Shown: one piece after another, positions 58,625 to 64,000 of the stretch | How the letters are laid out: each line of letters begins with the position of its first letter | Position numbering within the stretch: the stretch's first letter is position 1 | Assembly: GCF_964340395.1 (NCBI RefSeq) | Contig: NC_135559.1 | Span: 23,046,964 to 23,110,963 of the forward strand | Direction: 5' to 3' | Origin: Glandiceps talaboti | Taxonomy: Eukaryota; Hemichordata; Enteropneusta; Spengelidae | DNA: 64,000 nucleotides | Translations under genes and position numbers: made by a program | The notes under the pieces: model-generated | What the model was told of the DNA's origin: nothing | Seen by the model: only the letters and a program-made list of their open reading frames with translations | Databases searched by the model: none

Positions 58625-59880
58625 GAAAAGGGTGTCGGTCTCTGTGAGTGAATATGTCCATGTGATTGTGAAAGACTTTAAACTAAAACAACCACCACAT
58701 TGATTGCCTTGGTATTGGTAGGGATATTACTTGGGGTGTCTAGCTGTTGAATGATTCAAATCAACATGGTCATGTGAAGCTGTCATTTTGATCAAAAAAT
58801 GTATTTTTTGGTTTCAAAAAACTTGAAATAAAGGAACACATTTCTCAGAAATTTAGTGAAGACTTAAAAATATACCTCATTTAGAATTCACAATTTGAAA
58901 TTTAAAAATATGTTTGGGTCAATGTGAAGTGCCTAAAAAATTGACAGATTGGTCTAAAACTTGGTTGGAATGATTTATATTGAAGTAAAGCCATTCATAG
59001 AAGGGTATAACAAAGAAACAGTATCATATTAGAACCACAGTATGATGTTAGTTGTTAGCACAACTGAACTGAGGTGCAGTAGTGCTGCTGGCATGGTGAA
59101 ATGTGTGTGTGTGTGTGTGTGTGCGCGCGCGCGTGTGTGTGTGTGTGCGTGCGTGACTTAAACTCAAAAACTGTCAGACTGATTGCCTTGGTATTTGGTG
59201 GGAATATTTAGTAGGGTCAAAAAATGTGTTTTACTAAAAAAACTTAAACTCCAAAACTACTGGGCAGATCAGTCTGAAATTTGATGGGAATGTTCGCAGA
59301 GGTGTTTAGATTAAAAATTGTTCATGACATGATGATCCTGTCAATGATATACAAATTAGGTAATATATAAATAATCTTTTTGGTCAAAAATCTATAATTC
59401 CAAAATAATTGAACAGATTGGGTTGAAATTTGATGGGAACGTTGTTGGTGTTTAGATTAAGAACTTTTCATGACATGATTCCATCAGCAATATGCAAATT
59501 AGGTCAAAACCACTGGGCAGAATGGGCTGATATTTAGTGGGCATACATCTGGGCATGTGTAGATAAAGCTGTATTCACAACGTAATGATCCCATCAGTGA
59601 TATGCAAATTAGGTCTAAAAAATGTCAATTTTAGTCAAAAACATTATATCTTGAAACTGCATGGTAAATGGGGTTGAAACTTGGCAGAGGGATGTTTCTG
59701 GAGGTGTTATTTTAAAGTTATTCTTGTAAACATTTTGACACAATTGGCCCTAGCAACTATGACCATGCCCTTAGCAACAGTAAAATGATTATGCCTATTA
59801 CAAAGATGACAGGGTAAGTGATGATGGGTAGGTAAGTGAATACAGATTCAAAAAATGTATGACAGGACTACAGCAGCAGT
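58625..59880 (+). mobile_element. Dispersed repeat family R1, copies 3a and 3b
   Basis: A first diverged copy begins near 58625. A second begins at 59055 with TTAGCACAACTGAACTGAGG, a GT/GC run (59098-59155), then ATTGCCTTGGTATTTGGTGG and four to five ~130-bp sub-repeats of CTACTGGGCAGATC and GATATGCAAATTAGG. It ends with TTGGCCCTAGCAACTATGAC and CCCTTAGCAACAG, the part shared with 29105-29460. Confidence 0.75.
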
Positions 59881-59964
59881 AATGGCTAACAATGAGTATC
59901 TTGGCATACTAACAAAAGTTATGTGGTAATAATTTGAAACTAAACGTCATTAACACAAAACTTA

Positions 59965-62953
59965 TCAAAGTTGATGGCAGATGAAGGAGATCAGCCAACC
60001 ACTGATAGTGTTTGGTAGTAGTAGTCAAGGAGATCAGCCAACCACTGGCAGTGTTTGGTAGTAGTAGTCAAGGAGATCAGCCAACCACTGACAGTGTTTG
60101 GTAGTAGTAGTCAAGGAGATCAGCCAACCACTGGCAGTGTTTGGTAGTAGTAGTCAAGGAGATCAGCCAACCACTGACAGTGTTTGGTAGTAGTAGTAGT
60201 CAAGGAGATCAGCCAACCACTGACAGTGTTTGGTAGTAATAGTCAAGGAGATCAGCCAACCACTGACAGTGTTTGGTAGTAGTAGTCAAGGAGATCAGCC
60301 AACCACTGACAGTGTTTGGTAGTAGTAGTCAAGGAGATCAGCCAACCACTGATAGTGTTTGGTAGTAGTAGTCAAGGAGATCAGCCAACCACTGGCAGTG
60401 TTTGGTAGTAGTAGTCAAGGAGATCAGCCAACCACTGATAGTGTTTGGTAGTAGTAGTCAAGGATATCAGCCAACAACTGACAGTGTTTGGTAGTAGTAG
60501 TCAAGGAGATCAGCCAACCACTGATAGTGTTTGGTAGTAGTAGTCAAAGATATCAGCCAACCACTGACAGTGTTTGGCAGTAGTAGTCAAGGATATCAGC
60601 CAACCACTGACAGTGTTTGGTAGTAGTAGTCAAAGATATCAGCCAACCACTGACAGTGTTTGGTAGTAGTAGTCAAAGATATCAGCCAACCACTGACAGT
60701 GTTTGGTAGTAGTAGTCAAGGAGATCAGCCAACCACTGACAGTGTTTGGTAGTAGTAGTCAAGGAGATCAGCCAACCACTGACAGTGTTTGGTAGTAGTA
60801 GTCAAGGAGATCAGCCAACCACTGACAGTGTTTGGTAGTAGTAGTAGTCAAGGAGATCAGCCAACCACTGGCAGTGTTTGGTAGTAGTAGTCAAGGAGAT
60901 CAGCCAACCACTGACAGTGTTTGGCAGTAGTAGTCAAAGATATCAGCCAACCACTGGCAGTGTTTGGTAGTAGTAGCCAAGGAGATCAGCCAACCACTGA
61001 TAGTGTTTGGTAGTAGTAGTCAAGGATATCAGCCAACCACTGGCAGTGTTTGGTAGTAGTAGTCAAGGAGATCAGCCAACCACTGATAGTGTTTGGTAGT
61101 AGTAGTCAAAGATATCAGCCAACCACTGACAGTGTTTGGCAGTAGTAGTCAAAGAGATCAGCCAACCACTGACAGTGTTTGGTAGTAGTAGTCAAGGAGA
61201 TCAGCCAACCACTGACAGTGTTTGGCAGTAGTAGTCAAAGATATCAGCCAACCACTGGCAGTGTTTGGTAGTAGTAGCCAAGGAGATCAGCCAACCACTG
61301 ATAGTGTTTGGTAGTAGTAGTCAAGGATATCAGCCAACCACTGGCAGTGTTTGGTAGTAGTAGTCAAGGAGATCAGCCAACCACTGATAGTGTTTGGTAG
61401 TAGTAGTCAAGGAGATCAGCCAACCACTGATAGTGTTTGGTAGTAGTAGTCAAGGATATCAGCCAACCACTGGCAGTGTTTGGTAGTAGTAGTCAAGGAT
61501 ATCAGCCAACCACTGGCAGTGTTTGGTAGTAGTAGTCAAGGAGATCAGCCAACCACTGATAGTGTTTGGTAGTAGTAGTCAAGGATATCAGCCAACCACT
61601 GGCAGTGTTTGGTAGTAGTAGTCAAGGAGATCAGCCAACCACTGGCAGTGTTTGGTGGTAGTAGTAGTCAAGGATATCAGCCAACCACTGATAGTGTTTG
61701 GTAGTAGTAGTCAAGGAGATCAGCCAACCACTGATAGTGTTTGGTAGTAGTAGTCAAGGAGATCAGCCAACCACTGGCAGTGTTTGGTAGTAGTAGTCAA
61801 GGAGATCAGCCAACCACTGACAGTGTTTGGTAGTAGTAGTCAAGGAGATCAGCCAACCACTGGCAGTGTTTGGTAGTAGTAGTCAAGGAGATCAGCCAAC
61901 CACTGACAGTGTTTGGTAGTAATAGTCAAGGAGATCAGCCAACCACTGATAGTGTTTGGTAGTAGTAGTCAAGGAGATCAGCCAACCACTGATAGTGTTT
62001 GGTAGTAGTAGTCAAGGAGATCAGCCAACCACTGATAGTGTTTGGTAGTAGTAGTCAAGGAGATCAGCCAACCACTGACAGTGTTTGGCAGTAGTAGTGA
62101 AGGAGATCAGCCAACCACTGACAGTGTTTGGTAGTAATAGTCAAGGAGATCAGCCAACCACTAACAGTGTTTGGTAGTAGTAGTCAAGGAGATCAGCCAA
62201 CCACTGGCAGTGTTTGGTAGTAGTAGTCAAGGAGATCAGCCAACCACTGGCAGTGTTTGGTAGTAGTAGTCAAGGAGATCAGCCAACCACTGACAGTGTT
62301 TGGTAGTAGTAGTCAAGGAGATCAGCCAACCACTGATAGTGTTTGGTAGTAGTAGTCAAGGAGATCAGCCAACCACTGACAGTGTTTGGTATTAGTAGTC
62401 AAGGACATCAGCCAACCACTGGCAGTGTTTGGTAGTAGTAGTCAAGGATATCAGCCAACCACTGGCAGTGTTTGGTAGTAGTAGTCAAGGATATCAGCCA
62501 ACCACTGACAGTGTTTGGTAGTAGTAGTCAAAGATATCAGCCAACCACTGACAGTGTTTGGTAGTAGTAGTCAAGGATATCAGCCAACCACTGGCAGTGT
62601 TTGGTAGTAGTAGTCAAGGACATCAGCCAACCACTGACAGTGTTTGGTAGTAGTAGTCAAGGACATCAGCCAACCACTGGCAGTGTTTGGTAGTAGTAGT
62701 CAAGGATATCAGCCAACCACTGACAGTGTTTGGTAGTAATAGTCAAGGAGATCAGCCAACCACTGACAGTGTTTGGTAGTAGTAGTCAAGGAGATCAGCC
62801 AACCACTGGCAGTGTTTGGTAGTAGTAGTCAAGGATATCAGCCAACCACTGGCAGTGTTTGGTGGTAGTAGTAGTCAAGGAGATCAGCCAACCACTGATA
62901 GTGTTTGGTAGTAGTAGTCAAGGAGATCAGCCAACCACTGACAGTGTTTGGTA
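59965..62953. repeat. Minisatellite, 43-bp unit, about 69 copies
   Basis: Core AAGGAGATCAGCCAACCACT followed by GACAGTGTTTGG and TAGTAGTAGTC. Each unit contains a GTA triplet run of 3-5, so there is microsatellite variation inside a minisatellite. GACAGT/GGCAGT/GATAGT and GAGATC/GATATC/GACATC variants are mixed in recurring blocks. Confidence 0.97.
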
Positions 62954-62959
62954 TAGTCA

Positions 62960-63600
62960 TTTTCAGACCGGACACTTTCTGTATACTTTCATCAGATATG
63001 ACTGGTAAAGCTGTAAGTCGGTCAGAAAATGGCGAATTGTACAATCTTTCCGAAAAACATGAAAAAAGTATATATGAAGTTGCTTACAGCTTAAAAAAAC
63101 TTACCAAGACAACTGCTGTCAATATCCCCAATTATACCAAAGTGTTAATATTCTAATCTGAAAGTGCTATTGATATGATGTAAGTGTTTGTATATAGGGT
63201 TTTGGGAGACAAGCAATTCACTGATGACATTATTGTTTCGATCAAAGGTCAAGGTCATTGTCAAAATTCAAGGTCATCTTAACATCAGACATGGTCTTTA
63301 CAGATGAAAATCACTCAGAAAATAGCAAATTATATAGTCTTTCAGGAAAAATACAACAAAAAACGTATACGGAGTTGCATTTATTACAAACTTCTGTTCC
63401 CAAGACAACTAGTATCGAGATTTTATGATTATACCAAAATATGAAAATACTGAATATCTCATGGTCCTGAAGTGCTATAGATATGATGGAAGTGTCCATA
63501 TATAGGTTTTTGAGGATGGGCAACTCACTTATGACATGATCTTTTTTATCCAAGTTCAAGGTCATAGTCTAATTACAAGGTCACCTCAATTTTTCAATTT
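62960..63600. repeat. Diverged tandem pair of about 300-bp units
   Basis: Unit 1 (about 62990-63285) and unit 2 (63290-63590) share TCAGAAAATRGC, the AAGACAACT block, ATTATACCAAA, GTGCTAT-GATATGATG, GGTTTT-GGA and CAAGGTCA motifs. AGGTCA occurs at 63246, 63252, 63271, 63559 and 63578. No coding signal. Confidence 0.7.
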
Positions 63601-63621
63601 TATCGAAACACCCAAAGTAGT

Positions 63622-64000
63622 TTTTTAGCACAACTGAACTGAGGTACAGTAGTGCTATAGGGATCGCCCGGCGTCTGTCTGTGTGTCTGTGTGGATGTGT
63701 GTGTGTGTGTGTAAACAACTTAAAGTCAAAAACCATTGAACCGATTGCCATGATATTTGGTGGGTCCATTACCTTGGGTGTCTAGTTGGGAAATTGTTCA
63801 AATCAAAATGATCGCATCACAGGTGTGTGATTTGGGTCAAAAAATGTGATTTTAGGTCAAAAAACTTAAACTCAGAAACTGCTAGGCAGATTGGTGCGAA
63901 ATTTGGCGGAAACGATCTAAAGGGGGTGTAAAAAATGTGTCTTTTTGGTCTAAAGTCAATAATTCCAAAACTACTGCGCAGATTGGGCTGAAATTTAATT
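63622..64000 (+). mobile_element. Dispersed repeat family R1, copy 4 (cut by window end)
   Basis: TTTAGCACAACTGAACTGAG, a GTGTGTG run, ACTTAAAGTCAAAAACC, CCGATTGCCATGATATTTGG and GGGTGTCTAGTTGGGAAATT. This is the best match to copy 1 at 17796, including the same order of sub-repeats. Confidence 0.8.

Overview
This is an animal nuclear DNA window, probably from a marine invertebrate. The genes carry many short exons with GT-AG introns, and one intron is an AT-AC U12-type intron. The interspersed elements are CR1/L2-like LINEs, a tRNA-derived SINE and piggyBac-, Mutator- and pogo-like non-autonomous elements. The encoded proteins resemble their human orthologues closely enough to align exon by exon from memory. 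Nothing in the window fixes the phylum, and no bacterial, plasmid or phage genes are present.

Two genes are supported, arranged head to head. On the minus strand, positions 47646 down to 2106 hold a complete ECT2 orthologue, the RhoA exchange factor of cytokinesis. I placed 20 coding exons with compatible reading phases; they give a predicted 889-residue protein. Its order is an N-terminal BRCT module, a basic and TP-rich linker, a DH domain, a PH domain and a basic tail. On the plus strand, positions 48173 to 57806 hold a complete ZNHIT1 orthologue of 155 residues in five exons. ZNHIT1 is the HIT zinc-finger subunit of the SRCAP/SWR1 H2A.Z-loading complex. The start codons are 526 bp apart, so the pair probably shares a bidirectional promoter.

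The rest is repeat. By my count about 45 percent of the window is tandem minisatellite, mostly in ECT2 introns. The largest array is about 11.8 kb of a 49-bp unit at 5062-16838. Two arrays next to ECT2 exons 17 and 19 are made from the exon ends themselves, including the splice sites. They therefore present about 11 copies of one splice donor and several copies of an acceptor.

ZNHIT1 intron 1 carries two or more nested minus-strand LINE fragments, including a 745-codon open frame. Its U12 intron has been invaded by a decayed LINE. DNA elements with recognisable ends include a 222-bp foldback with 9-bp target duplications at 28869, a piggyBac-like element between TTAA sites at 34300, a pogo-like element around a 57-bp minisatellite at 24787, and smaller inverted-repeat elements at 995 and 19319. 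An unclassified dispersed family appears four times, at 17.8, 29.1, 58.6 and 63.6 kb. Downstream of ZNHIT1 (57.8-64 kb) I see only repeats.
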